The position numbers were made by a program, and so were the translations under genes. Positions 27,301-35,600 of a stretch of DNA of 64,000 nucleotides are shown in pieces. The DNA is from Bacillota bacterium (lineage in GTDB: Bacteria > Bacillota > Clostridia > Christensenellales > Christensenellaceae). Each line of letters opens with the position of its first letter. Position 1 is the stretch's first letter. The stretch lies in assembly GCA_023408315.1 (NCBI GenBank), contig JAEYKI010000019.1, forward strand, positions 186,001-250,000. The letters are read 5' to 3'. The notes under the pieces are model-generated. The model was not told the origin of the DNA. It did not search any database and saw only the letters and a program-made list of their open reading frames with translations.

Positions 27301-28692
27301 AAGATTAAAAAAGTTGCGAGGGAAGATAATTTTTTTGAACTTGGCGGCGATTCGCTGGCCGTAATACGGGTGCAGAACGAACTGCTGCAATACGGGATAG
27401 AGCTGAAAATACAGGATTTTTATGAACTGCAGACGCTGGACACCATATGCACGCATATAGACAGCGGGGTAAAAAGTCCGGGTGCTTCGCCGGACGGCCC
27501 GAGTATCCTTTTGGGAGCCAGGGGACGCAATGCAGGCCGCCATCGGGCAGGTGAGACCCTTGCAGAGCGCATTCTGGCCGGAGGACTTTCCGGGCTGGAT
27601 TCGGCGGCGCTTACCTATCTTCCGGATGATCCAGGCATTCCTTTGAACGGCCTGGATGCGTCTCCGGTACTGTACAACTATATGGATACCGGTTTTGGCG
27701 TGATTGGCGTAATTGCCCTGCCTGTCTCGGGCAGGAACATATACAGCCATAAAAACAAGCTTGTTTCCCTGAGCGTCCGGGGAGCCGAGCTGGCAAAGGA
27801 GCTTGGCGCAAAAGCCGTTTCTCTTACGGGACTGATTCCATCCGCAACCGATTACGGCAGGGAACTGGCCCGGGCTTGCGCCGGTGTTCCCGGGGTGCGG
27901 CTGACAACCGGCCATACCACAACAGCCGCTTCCGTGATTCTTTCCCTGGAGAGGCTTCTCAGGGAAAGCGGCCGCAGCATTGCGGATGAAGACGTATGCG
28001 TGCTGGGCCTGGGTTCCATTGGCACAACGGTTACAAAACTGCTGCTCTCCGTATTGCCCCACCCATCCTCGGTCACACTCTGCGATATCGCGCAGAAGAG
28101 CGCATATTTAAACGCCATGGTAAGGGAATTAAAGGAAGAGTACGGGTTTGGCGGGCGCCTGCGCATTGCCTGTGCAAAGGGAACCGCGCTTCCGGACGAG
28201 GTATATGAGGCCACACTGATTATTGGGGCCACAAACGTGCCCGATCTGCTGGATGTGAACAGGCTGCGGCCCGGTGCTTTGATTATAGACGATTCGGGGC
28301 CCCATTGCTTCTCCAAAGAGGCGGCAATGGCAAGGCTTAACAACGCGGGGGATATATTGTTCACGGAGGGCGGCGTTTTGCACACGCCCCGGCCGCTGAC
28401 CAAAAAAATGTACCTGCCGCCATTTATCAACCCGGATATTATTAAGTTTTACCGCCAGCATTTTTTGGGCAAAAACGAAATTACGGGCTGCATACTTTCC
28501 GGCCTGCTTTCCGTTAAGTATGAACAGCTTGCGCCTGTTGTGGGGCCGGTTGCCATTGCGGATTGCCAAAAGCACTATAAGGTGCTCAAGCAACTGCATT
28601 TTGACGGCGCGTTGCTCCACTGCGACGAGCATGTAATCCCGCAAAGCGCTGTTGATGTATTTAAAAGCAGGCGTTACCGGGCGGCCCGGTAA
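24373..28692 (+). CDS. NRPS C-A-PCP with C-terminal acyl-ACP-reductase-like domain
   Basis: A 1,439-residue single-module synthetase. The condensation domain (about 1-430) has HHIISDAWS (His135, His136, Asp140). The adenylation domain (about 455-950) has YTSGSTGKPKGVM near 604, NFYGPTEATV and YKTGDIARW. By hand alignment to GrsA its specificity positions read D-V-M-S-I-L-F-V-V-K, which I cannot match to a known amino acid. The carrier domain has FFELGGDSL (Ser994). Residues about 1040-1439 are not a thioesterase or a standard short-chain-reductase release domain. They resemble cyanobacterial acyl-ACP reductase: TTGHTTTAASV (1178), the nucleotide-binding GLGSIG (1212-1217), and ITGCILSGLLSVKYE, where Cys1373 aligns with the catalytic Cys. 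The predicted product is an N-acyl amino aldehyde. Confidence 0.85.
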   Translation: MDGNKLYPLTHPQQRIWYSEKLHPGTGMWNNAGTIKVKGSLDIGLLERAVNHAIRYNEALRICITQVDGEPFQYVRDFEYTRLDVIDFSRAGISALYEWDSAQSQENMPLLDCGLFYFAILKTGEQEFGLYAKIHHIISDAWSIVMVCNQILESYDRLLLGEGLQELQRGSYIAYIAKEQEYLASKRFAYDEAALSEIFAGLPEPTVLKQKQSRYISTRARRKACILNKTITEGMRAYCEQKDSTIFALYLAGLCVYINRILGKDDIIIGVPVFNRTTPEEKNTAGMFVSTVPVRIQVRDDMDFDSFVEAVSNEWFRMLKHQKYPYEMLLAGLRSKNKNLDSLYDVTLSYQNARFEKHTQKFTYEGRWHFAGSQAHSLSIHINDREGEGRLIVDYDHLVPLFSSKEIEYIHTHCETILQDALLNPSKKLYELNVMPAEELGRVLHSFNASKAEYPMDRGLDALFRQQVNRTPDATALVADGEAFTYRRLDSMVNAMAHYLIGRGLQRNSIVGIMICRDYTLFVSILAVLRAGGAYLPIDPEFPAERVRFILTESASRFVIASPQAAPKCGDACPAIQTDIIESLPAYAKEIPANNNMGDLCYVLYTSGSTGKPKGVMVEQGSVVNFFYAVCEVLDYTQGNNVLSSTSITFDVFAMELYPTLLAGGTIVLAADHEQNIPRNLIALIGRTQINKLILTPSRMQLFLTDKGAEEALKNVREIILLGEALPPRLMRELQEKTPARLYNFYGPTEATVVVTYKDVTNSSTVNIGKPLPNVSAYILDKHKNPVPIGVIGELYFGGIAVARGYLNRPDLTQAAFMENPLDTNDRIYKTGDIARWFPMGEIEFLGRMDEQVKIRGLRIELGEISAAVSECAGVEKAVVVDFRKDDAHFLCAYYTKNGLVDEAELRRSLRKRLPVYMIPSFFIAVDFFLMTPSGKLDKSVLPRPESSAAPGSRKTDARRMSETEKKMAGIWRKVLKIKKVAREDNFFELGGDSLAVIRVQNELLQYGIELKIQDFYELQTLDTICTHIDSGVKSPGASPDGPSILLGARGRNAGRHRAGETLAERILAGGLSGLDSAALTYLPDDPGIPLNGLDASPVLYNYMDTGFGVIGVIALPVSGRNIYSHKNKLVSLSVRGAELAKELGAKAVSLTGLIPSATDYGRELARACAGVPGVRLTTGHTTTAASVILSLERLLRESGRSIADEDVCVLGLGSIGTTVTKLLLSVLPHPSSVTLCDIAQKSAYLNAMVRELKEEYGFGGRLRIACAKGTALPDEVYEATLIIGATNVPDLLDVNRLRPGALIIDDSGPHCFSKEAAMARLNNAGDILFTEGGVLHTPRPLTKKMYLPPFINPDIIKFYRQHFLGKNEITGCILSGLLSVKYEQLAPVVGPVAIADCQKHYKVLKQLHFDGALLHCDEHVIPQSAVDVFKSRRYRAAR

Positions 28693-28764
28693 CGCGGATT
28701 GTTCCTTGGAGAGCGGTATTCTGGCAAGCCGCCAAGCGCCGGTATATAAGAAACAGGAGGGCCT

Positions 28765-30648
28765 ATGGATTCGGGAATTGTTGTTGTAACGCTTTTGGCA
28801 AACATGTGCGTTTTAATTGTTATGATGGCCCTGATTATTCCGGCAAAAAATAAAACGCAGTTGCACTATATATTCCTGGTATTGGTTTTTGAGGCTTTTG
28901 TCTGGGTTTTATTTGCTTTTCTGGAGGCTTATTTTACCGCTATTGATCTCAGCAGCCCCATCATCATACAGATGGATTATTTAACCTATATTGGCATTTG
29001 CACCGTTCCGGTGCAGATTCTGCTGATTGGCAGGACGTTTGCTTATTCCAAAATAAAAATAAGCTGGAAAATAGCAGCTTTATACGCAATACCGGCAATT
29101 ACACTGGCCATACTTTTTACGGGCGATCCGTACCATGTGTTTTATGCTGATTACCGTTTTTCCAGTTTAAAATTGGAGCTGGCGTACGGATGGTATTTTT
29201 ATGTGCACACCATTTACTCGTATGCCTGCCTTGCGATAGGATTCAGCCAGTTGATTTATTTTTCCATAAAAAACACCGGCATATTATCCAAGCAGGCGCT
29301 GCTGATTATAACCGGAACCGCTGTGCCCGTAACGGTGAATATTCTGTTTACAATTGGCGGAAATTTGACTATCTTTTTCACCCCTATTTCTTTTACGGTT
29401 GCCATTTTTTTATTTATGTTTGCCATGTTCAAACTCAACTTTATGAAGATCACCCCCGTGGCGCTGAAAACAGTGGTCAACCGCATTTCAGACAGCTATG
29501 TGGTAGTGGACGACAGGCTGACCATCGTAGATTTTAACAAAAGCTTTTTGGATAATTTTCAATTTTTGCATACGGCAAGGCAAAACGAGAGCCTGTATAA
29601 ACTGATACGGGAATATTTTGATCCGTCTGAGCTGGATGCGGAAGCAGTGTTGAACAATGTGCTGCTCACAAAACAAACAAACAGTATTGTAAAAACAGAG
29701 ATCCATTTAAAAAAGGATAAAGTTTACGACAAATATTTCGAAGTAGAGTTTACGCCTGTTTTTGCATCGGGCAACGAATATGTTGCCACCATTATTCTTT
29801 TAAAGGATATCACGCAACGTAAGAAAGACTTTGAAACCATACAGGAAAATCAGGCGGTTATGATGGAGAAGGAAAGGCTGATTTCACTGGGGGAACTGGT
29901 GGGCGGCATTGCCCACAACCTTAAAACGCCCATTCTTTCGGCCTCGGGCGCGCTGCAGCAGATAGAGCTGCTGGTTCGGGAATACGACCAGTCTATTGGC
30001 GACCCGGAAGTAACCAGGGAAGACCACCACGAAATTGCGGCCGAGATGGTGGCGGGCATAAAGAAAATCCAAACGTACATCGCCTATATGTCCGATGTGA
30101 TTTCCACGGTAAAAGACCAGGCCTCCAAACTCAACTCCACCATAGCGGGCGCTTTTACGCTGCACGAACTGATTCACCGCGTGGATATACTGATGCGCTA
30201 CGAGCTGATCCGTACCAATTGCGTTTTGGTAAAGGAAATATGTGTTGACGACAGGCTGGAGATCAAGGGGGATGTAAACAGCCTTGTACAGATTTTCGAC
30301 AATATTATTGTGAATTCCATTCATGCCTATAAGGGGAAAAAAGGCAAAATTATACTGCACATTACCAGGGAAGACAACAACATTGTTTTTGCGCTCCGGG
30401 ATTTTGCAGGTGGGCTGGACAAAAGCGTTGTGGACAGCCTGTTTAAAAAAATGGTTACAACCAAGGGCAGAAATGGCACAGGCATTGGCCTTTATATGTC
30501 CTATTCAACCATTAAGGGCATGTTTCGCGGCAACATGTGGTTTGAATCGCAGGAGAACGTGGGTACGGAATTTTTTATTTCAATTCCAATGAACGAGGAA
30601 GGAGAATTGCTGCATGCGCAAAAACAAGCTTCAGGAAGTGATCAATGA
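28765..30648 (+). CDS. 7TM-sensor histidine kinase with PAS domain
   Basis: A 627-residue kinase. Seven hydrophobic segments in the first ~230 residues form a histidine-kinase 7TM sensor (of the type thought to bind small or lipophilic ligands). A PAS-like domain follows (about 235-350). The dimerisation helix has GGIAHNLKTP with His384 as phosphate site. The ATPase core shows VQIFDNIIVNSIHAY (N box) and GRNGTGIGLYMSYSTIKG (G box). GGAGGG precedes the start. Its 3' end overlaps the response regulator by 35 nt. The position right after the NRPS suggests that it may sense the NRPS product, but this is inference. Confidence 0.88.
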   Translation: MDSGIVVVTLLANMCVLIVMMALIIPAKNKTQLHYIFLVLVFEAFVWVLFAFLEAYFTAIDLSSPIIIQMDYLTYIGICTVPVQILLIGRTFAYSKIKISWKIAALYAIPAITLAILFTGDPYHVFYADYRFSSLKLELAYGWYFYVHTIYSYACLAIGFSQLIYFSIKNTGILSKQALLIITGTAVPVTVNILFTIGGNLTIFFTPISFTVAIFLFMFAMFKLNFMKITPVALKTVVNRISDSYVVVDDRLTIVDFNKSFLDNFQFLHTARQNESLYKLIREYFDPSELDAEAVLNNVLLTKQTNSIVKTEIHLKKDKVYDKYFEVEFTPVFASGNEYVATIILLKDITQRKKDFETIQENQAVMMEKERLISLGELVGGIAHNLKTPILSASGALQQIELLVREYDQSIGDPEVTREDHHEIAAEMVAGIKKIQTYIAYMSDVISTVKDQASKLNSTIAGAFTLHELIHRVDILMRYELIRTNCVLVKEICVDDRLEIKGDVNSLVQIFDNIIVNSIHAYKGKKGKIILHITREDNNIVFALRDFAGGLDKSVVDSLFKKMVTTKGRNGTGIGLYMSYSTIKGMFRGNMWFESQENVGTEFFISIPMNEEGELLHAQKQASGSDQ

Positions 30649-32134
30649 AAATTTCAGGCTGATGATCATTGATGACGATGAAGGCATTATAGACTCCGTC
30701 TCTGCCCTATTGCGGAGAATGGGATATATGATAGACGGGTTCACAAATCCGGTGGAGGGATTAAAGCATCTTAAGGAAACCCATTACGATCTTTTGATTC
30801 TGGATTATTTTATGCTGCCTATGCACGGCGACGAAGTGGTGGAGAATATCCGGTTTTTTGACAAGGAGCTGTATATTTTGCTTCTCACCGGATACAAGGA
30901 CCTGGCTCCGCCGATTGATACTATAAAAATGCTTGATATACAGGCCTATTGTGAAAAAAGCGAACGCTTGGACCAACTGCTTTTATTGGTGGAATCCGGC
31001 ATTAAGTCCATTTCGCAGATGCGCACTATTAAAAAATTCAGGGACGGCCTGAACAGTATTCTGGGCGCGGTGCCAAAAATATACCAGCTTCAGCCTATTG
31101 GCAATATATTGGAGGAAATACTGGTGCGGATTCTGCCGCTGGTAAACAGCCGGGACGCGTTTATTTTGATGGATAATTTAACGGAGATTGGGAGCTCGGA
31201 CAAGAGCATATTTAAAGGAATAGGCGCCTACAATGTGGATGTGGAAAGCCTGATGGCCATGCTTGACCCCAGATTGATGGAAGCCATAGGCACAGCGCGA
31301 ACCAAGCTGGAGATTATGCTTCTGCCAGATGGCGTGGTGCTTCCGCTGATTAACGAACTCAGAAAATCCATTGGCGTGATTTATGTAAACAGCCGCGAGG
31401 TGGAGCACGAAGGCCTGAAGCTGCTGGAAATATATGCGGGCCAGGCCGCGTCTTCCATTAACAACGCGTTTTTGCATTCCCTGGTGAATGTAAAAAACGA
31501 AGAGCTGAACCGCACATACGCCCAGCTGAAAACCAGGTATATGGATACCATAGAAGCGCTGCGGCTGGCGGTGGATGCAAAGGATATGTATACCCGGGGG
31601 CATTCGGACCGGGTTGCCTTTTTTTCCATGCTGATTGGCGCTAAAATGAACATGAGCGAACAGGAACTTGAAACCCTGCGCATAGGAGGCGTGTTTCACG
31701 ACATTGGCAAGATTGGAACGGCGGATGATATATTGCTGAAAACCGATAAACTGAGCCAGAGCGATTACGAGGAGATCAAGCGGCATCCCATGAAAGGGGC
31801 CCTTATCCTGTCTGCAGTCTCCATGTTCAGCGATGTGGTACCCATTGTGCGCCACCACCACGAACGGGTGGACGGCACGGGGTATCCGGACGGTTTGGCG
31901 GGAGAGGCCATTCCTCTTTCCGCAAGAATCATATCTGTGGCGGACGCGTTTGACGCAATGACTTCGGACAGGCAGTACCGTGCGCGGCTTTCGCTGGAAG
32001 AGGCGGTTGTGCAGCTTAAAACAGGCGCGGGAACGCAGTTTGACGCGCAGATTGTGGATATTTTTTTAAAAGCCATCCAGGAAGAAGATGTGCTGGAAAA
32101 TATAGAGCAGCATTTACAAGAGAATGCGGGCTGA
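30614..32134 (+). CDS. Response regulator REC-GAF-HD-GYP, predicted c-di-GMP phosphodiesterase
   Basis: A 506-residue response regulator. The receiver domain (about 15-130) has the acidic pocket IIDDDEG and phospho-acceptor Asp64 in LILDYFM. A GAF-like region (about 150-300) follows. The C-terminal HD-GYP domain has HDIGKIG (His362, Asp363), RHHHERVDGTG and GYP at 423-425, the complete catalytic signature of c-di-GMP hydrolases. The gene overlaps the kinase gene, so the two form a phosphorelay pair. Immediately downstream is a c-di-GMP-I riboswitch, so the enzyme could act on genes next door by lowering c-di-GMP. Confidence 0.9.
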   Translation: MRKNKLQEVINENFRLMIIDDDEGIIDSVSALLRRMGYMIDGFTNPVEGLKHLKETHYDLLILDYFMLPMHGDEVVENIRFFDKELYILLLTGYKDLAPPIDTIKMLDIQAYCEKSERLDQLLLLVESGIKSISQMRTIKKFRDGLNSILGAVPKIYQLQPIGNILEEILVRILPLVNSRDAFILMDNLTEIGSSDKSIFKGIGAYNVDVESLMAMLDPRLMEAIGTARTKLEIMLLPDGVVLPLINELRKSIGVIYVNSREVEHEGLKLLEIYAGQAASSINNAFLHSLVNVKNEELNRTYAQLKTRYMDTIEALRLAVDAKDMYTRGHSDRVAFFSMLIGAKMNMSEQELETLRIGGVFHDIGKIGTADDILLKTDKLSQSDYEEIKRHPMKGALILSAVSMFSDVVPIVRHHHERVDGTGYPDGLAGEAIPLSARIISVADAFDAMTSDRQYRARLSLEEAVVQLKTGAGTQFDAQIVDIFLKAIQEEDVLENIEQHLQENAG

Positions 32135-32136
32135 TT

Positions 32137-32300
32137 TTATAAATATAAACCCAACAGTTTTTTGCGGTTTTGATTCCTAATTTTGTGCAGATATTCCAGA
32201 TGTGCGCGCGGATGGTGTTATTGCTGATGCGGAGCGTTTGCGTAATTTCATGATTTGTTTTCCCCTGTGCAATCAGTTTCAGTGCTTTTTTGGTAATCAA
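32137..32300 (-). pseudogene. Remnant of a LuxR-type helix-turn-helix domain
   Basis: The minus strand encodes LKLIAQGKTNHEITQTLRIS and NNTIRAHIWNICTKLGIKT, a clear GerE/LuxR DNA-binding motif. It has no ribosome site, no preceding sensor domain in frame, and the frame runs into the 3' end of the response-regulator gene. Part of the upstream sequence seems to continue in another frame. It is therefore a decayed fragment of a former regulator gene. Confidence 0.55.
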
Positions 32301-32423
32301 TCACCGCGTCGTAAAATTCTGCTGGGAATGCAATTGCAGGCTGGCGGATTAAGATGCCTTTGCCGATTGCTTGCAGGCGAAAATCTTTCAGAAATACGGG
32401 TTTTGTCGAACCTGTATTTTTTG

Positions 32424-32452
32424 TTGACAAGCGTAAACAGCCACATTATAAT
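32424..32452 (+). promoter_or_regulatory. Promoter of riboswitch-surface protein gene
   Basis: TTGACA (32424-32429) and TATAAT (32447-32452) with a 17-bp spacer. Transcription starts near 32459, about 35 nt before the riboswitch. Confidence 0.8.
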
Positions 32453-32493
32453 GACAATACATAGTGGAAAAAGACAAAAATTTACTGGAATAA

Positions 32494-32582
32494 AATCTAT
32501 AAAAAGGCAAACCTGTCGAAAGGCAGGGACGCAAAGCCGTAAGCCTACAGGAAATCCCAGGGCGGTTTGGCTGCTGTAGATT
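32494..32582 (+). ncRNA. Cyclic di-GMP-I (GEMM) riboswitch A
   Basis: The conserved core AAAGGCAAACC, a GAAA-capped P2 stem (CTGTC-GAAA-GGCAG), then GGGACGCAAAGCC and AGCC...GGCT of P3 match the GEMM-I aptamer. The outer P1 stem is AATCTA (32494-32499) with TAGATT (32577-32582). The downstream terminator shares the 3' P1 strand, so ligand binding should favour read-through (an ON switch by inference). It controls the surface protein at 32657. Confidence 0.85.
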
Positions 32583-32620
32583 ACTTTTTTTATAAAAAGG
32601 AAATATACAGCGGCTTTTTT
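32569..32620 (+). terminator. Expression-platform terminator of riboswitch A
   Basis: GCTGCTGTA (32570-32578) pairs with TACAGCGGC (32606-32614), with one G-U pair, and six T follow (32615-32620). The 5' arm overlaps the 3' strand of aptamer stem P1, so aptamer folding and terminator are mutually exclusive. Confidence 0.7.
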
Positions 32621-32656
32621 GTGTTCAGAAAAGAAGCCGGACGAGGGGGTATTCAA

Positions 32657-35600
32657 ATGAAAAAAAAGGTATTGGCAGTGGTCATTGTGTTGGCGCTGCT
32701 GTTTACAGCGCTGCCGGGAGGAGCGTTTGCGGACGAATCGGCGGCGGTAAGCGGGTCTGCGACATTCAGCCCGCAGGAATCGGCGTCAGCGCCTGGGCCG
32801 GAAGGAACAGCGAGCGCGGAACCGACTGAAACGGCAAGCGCAGAACCGACAGACGGGGCAAGTGCAGAACCGACGGTAACAGCGAGCACGGAACCGGCAG
32901 GTGAGGCAAGCGCGGAGCCCACAGAATCGGCAACGCCAAGCCAGAGTGTTACTAAAATGGCAGCTATGGCGGCGTCTCCAATGGGCATTAGTAAAATAAC
33001 CGTAAGTTTTGATTCAAACGGCGGCTCTGGCGTGGAAGCCCAAAGTGCCTATTTGTTAGTAACTGTGTGGAGTTCTCCGGATACAACGAGAGGCGGATAT
33101 TCATTTGATGGATGGTTTACGTCTTTGTCAGGAGGATCCAAAATAGGCTTTCCGTATACTACAGCATCAAGTGTAACGTTATACGCACACTGGACGCGCA
33201 TGTATACAGTAACATATAATACCATGGGCGGTGATTCAATCAGCAGTAACCAGGTAGCCGAAGGCACCACGTTTACGTTCGCTACACCGAATAGAGACGG
33301 CTATACATTTAAGGGATGGTATTTTGACCAGAATTTGACGCAACCGGCCGGATCATCTATGGTGATGACAAAGAATATAACGCTATTTGCAAGCTGGCAG
33401 ATTAATCAATATACAATAACGTTTAATACCAACGGCGGAAGTTCTGTTAATTCGGTTACTCAAGACTATCGTACGCAGATTGTATCTTTGCCAACTACAA
33501 CCAAAACAGGTTATGCTTTTGAAAAGTGGTATTTGGACGACGATTTTGATCATGCTGCATCTTTTCCGTATACCATTACAAAGAATGCAACGTTATATGC
33601 CAAATGGACCGCAAATTCATACGCATTGACGATTACAGCCGGGCCGAATGGAAGAATTACGACGCGCGGGCTACTAAAGGATGCCTACGACTATGGGACA
33701 AAAGTTTATCTGTGGTATTCGGGGGCGGCAGCAGACAATAATTATGACTTTGACTACTGGCTGGACGAAGAAACGGGCGCGCACTTGGGCGGAGAATTGG
33801 CCGACACCCAGATTACGATCGATACGGACAACCGGTATAAAGCCATATTCAAAGGCGAACCCAAGCACCTGCATACCTATGCGGGAGACAACGGGACATT
33901 GGGCAATGACCTGGATGGGTTTTATCCGTATGGTTCTACGGTGGATTTAAACAGTGCGAATCCGCAGCCCTCAACCGGCTATAGGTTTGATCACTGGGAA
34001 GAACAAGTGAATAGTATTTTTGGTCCTTGGAAGCCAATGGGCAGCAGCATAGCTACAGTAGGATGGCTGAACGAGTACCGTGCGGTGTTTGCCAAGGAGC
34101 AGTTTACTGTTACATGGAAATTCGGCAACGGCGCGCCGGATAAGACCATCACCAGGGATTATGCAGCGAACATTACTTCTGAGGTTCCGGCCAATCCTTC
34201 CAAAGACGGCTACGAGTTTACGGGCTGGTTTTATGACGGCGGGACGGCGGCGGACATTACCAGCCTGAAGCACAATATAACCATAACGGCTACCTACAGG
34301 CAACTGACGGTAAGCGGCATTACTGTTGAGGGCTACGACAAGCCTTATGACGGGCAGCCGCACGGGGTGAAGATTAACGGTGATTGCACGGGCCTTACGG
34401 TGGAGTACAGCATGGACGGCGGCGCCACATTCACCGGTACCGCGCCCGCCTACACAAACGTGGTCAGCCAGCAGGTTGTTGTACGGGTTTCCAAGCCGAA
34501 CTACGCGAACTATGAGCAAACGGTAACGGTCAATATTTCAAAGAAACCGCTTACGGTAACAGCAGAAGCCAAAGAGACTGCGTTTGGCGAGGCAGCTCCA
34601 CCGTTTACCGCAACATACAGCGGGTTTGCAACAGGTGAAAGCGAGACAACGTTGGGAACCGCAAGCCTGGCGTTCGACTGTGGCTATTCCGTTGGCAGTG
34701 GCGTGGGGACGTATGATATTACGCCCAAGGGATTGGATTCGTCCTGGACCAATTATGATATTTCCTACCGCACCGGTACGCTGACGGTAAACCCGGCAAG
34801 CAGCGACAGCCTGGCCGTCAGCGGTCTGGATATAACATATGATGGGAAACCCCATCAGGTATCCGTGCTGAATCTGCGGCCTGGAGATACAGTTGAGTAC
34901 AGTGGGGATAACGGGGCAACCTACAGCTCTGACAACCCGGTCTTTCAGAACGTAACGCCGGCTGAGGGCGCAACTGTAACAGTACGGGTAACAAACCCGA
35001 ACTATGCGTCCTATACTGGAAGCGCGGTGGTAAAAATTAACGCAGCCACCCTGACGGTGCAGGCCAACAACAAGACTGCGACATACGGCGGAACCGCGCC
35101 TGTGTTTGACTACAGCATTACAGGGTATGTGAACGGCGAAGAAACAGCCGCGACCCCTGTGGTATCGGGCAGCGCGGCATGCGGCGTGAGCGGTTATGCA
35201 GCTAAAACGGCGGTTGGCAACTATACGGTTGGTTTTACAAGCACGGGCCTTTTGGCAAGCAATTATATATTTGATTACAAGACGGGAACGCTGACGGTGA
35301 ACCCGGCTACCCTGACTGTAACGGCCAACAATAAAAGCGTGACTTATGGAAGCGTGGCGCCCACCTTTAACTACAAAATTGAAGGATTTGTGAACGGAGA
35401 GACAAAAAAGCTTGTTACAGGCACGGCGGCATGCGGCTATGCTTACATGCCCACAACCCCCATTGGGAGTTATCCCATTTCGTTTACAACCCAAAGCCTG
35501 GCGGCTCCCAACTATACGTTTACATATGTGGACGGGACGCTTAAGGTAAACAAGGCTACATTGACGGTAACGGCCAACGACAAGGCGGCCACATACGGCG

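Noticed and set aside
27133..28062. 309-residue minus-strand open frame inside the NRPS
   Set aside because: Its sequence has no family resemblance, while the plus strand encodes the end of the adenylation domain, the carrier and the reductase start without interruption.
34538..35494. 318-residue minus-strand open frame in the surface gene
   Set aside because: It mirrors the MBG repeats and is repeated in the same way; no start signal is present.
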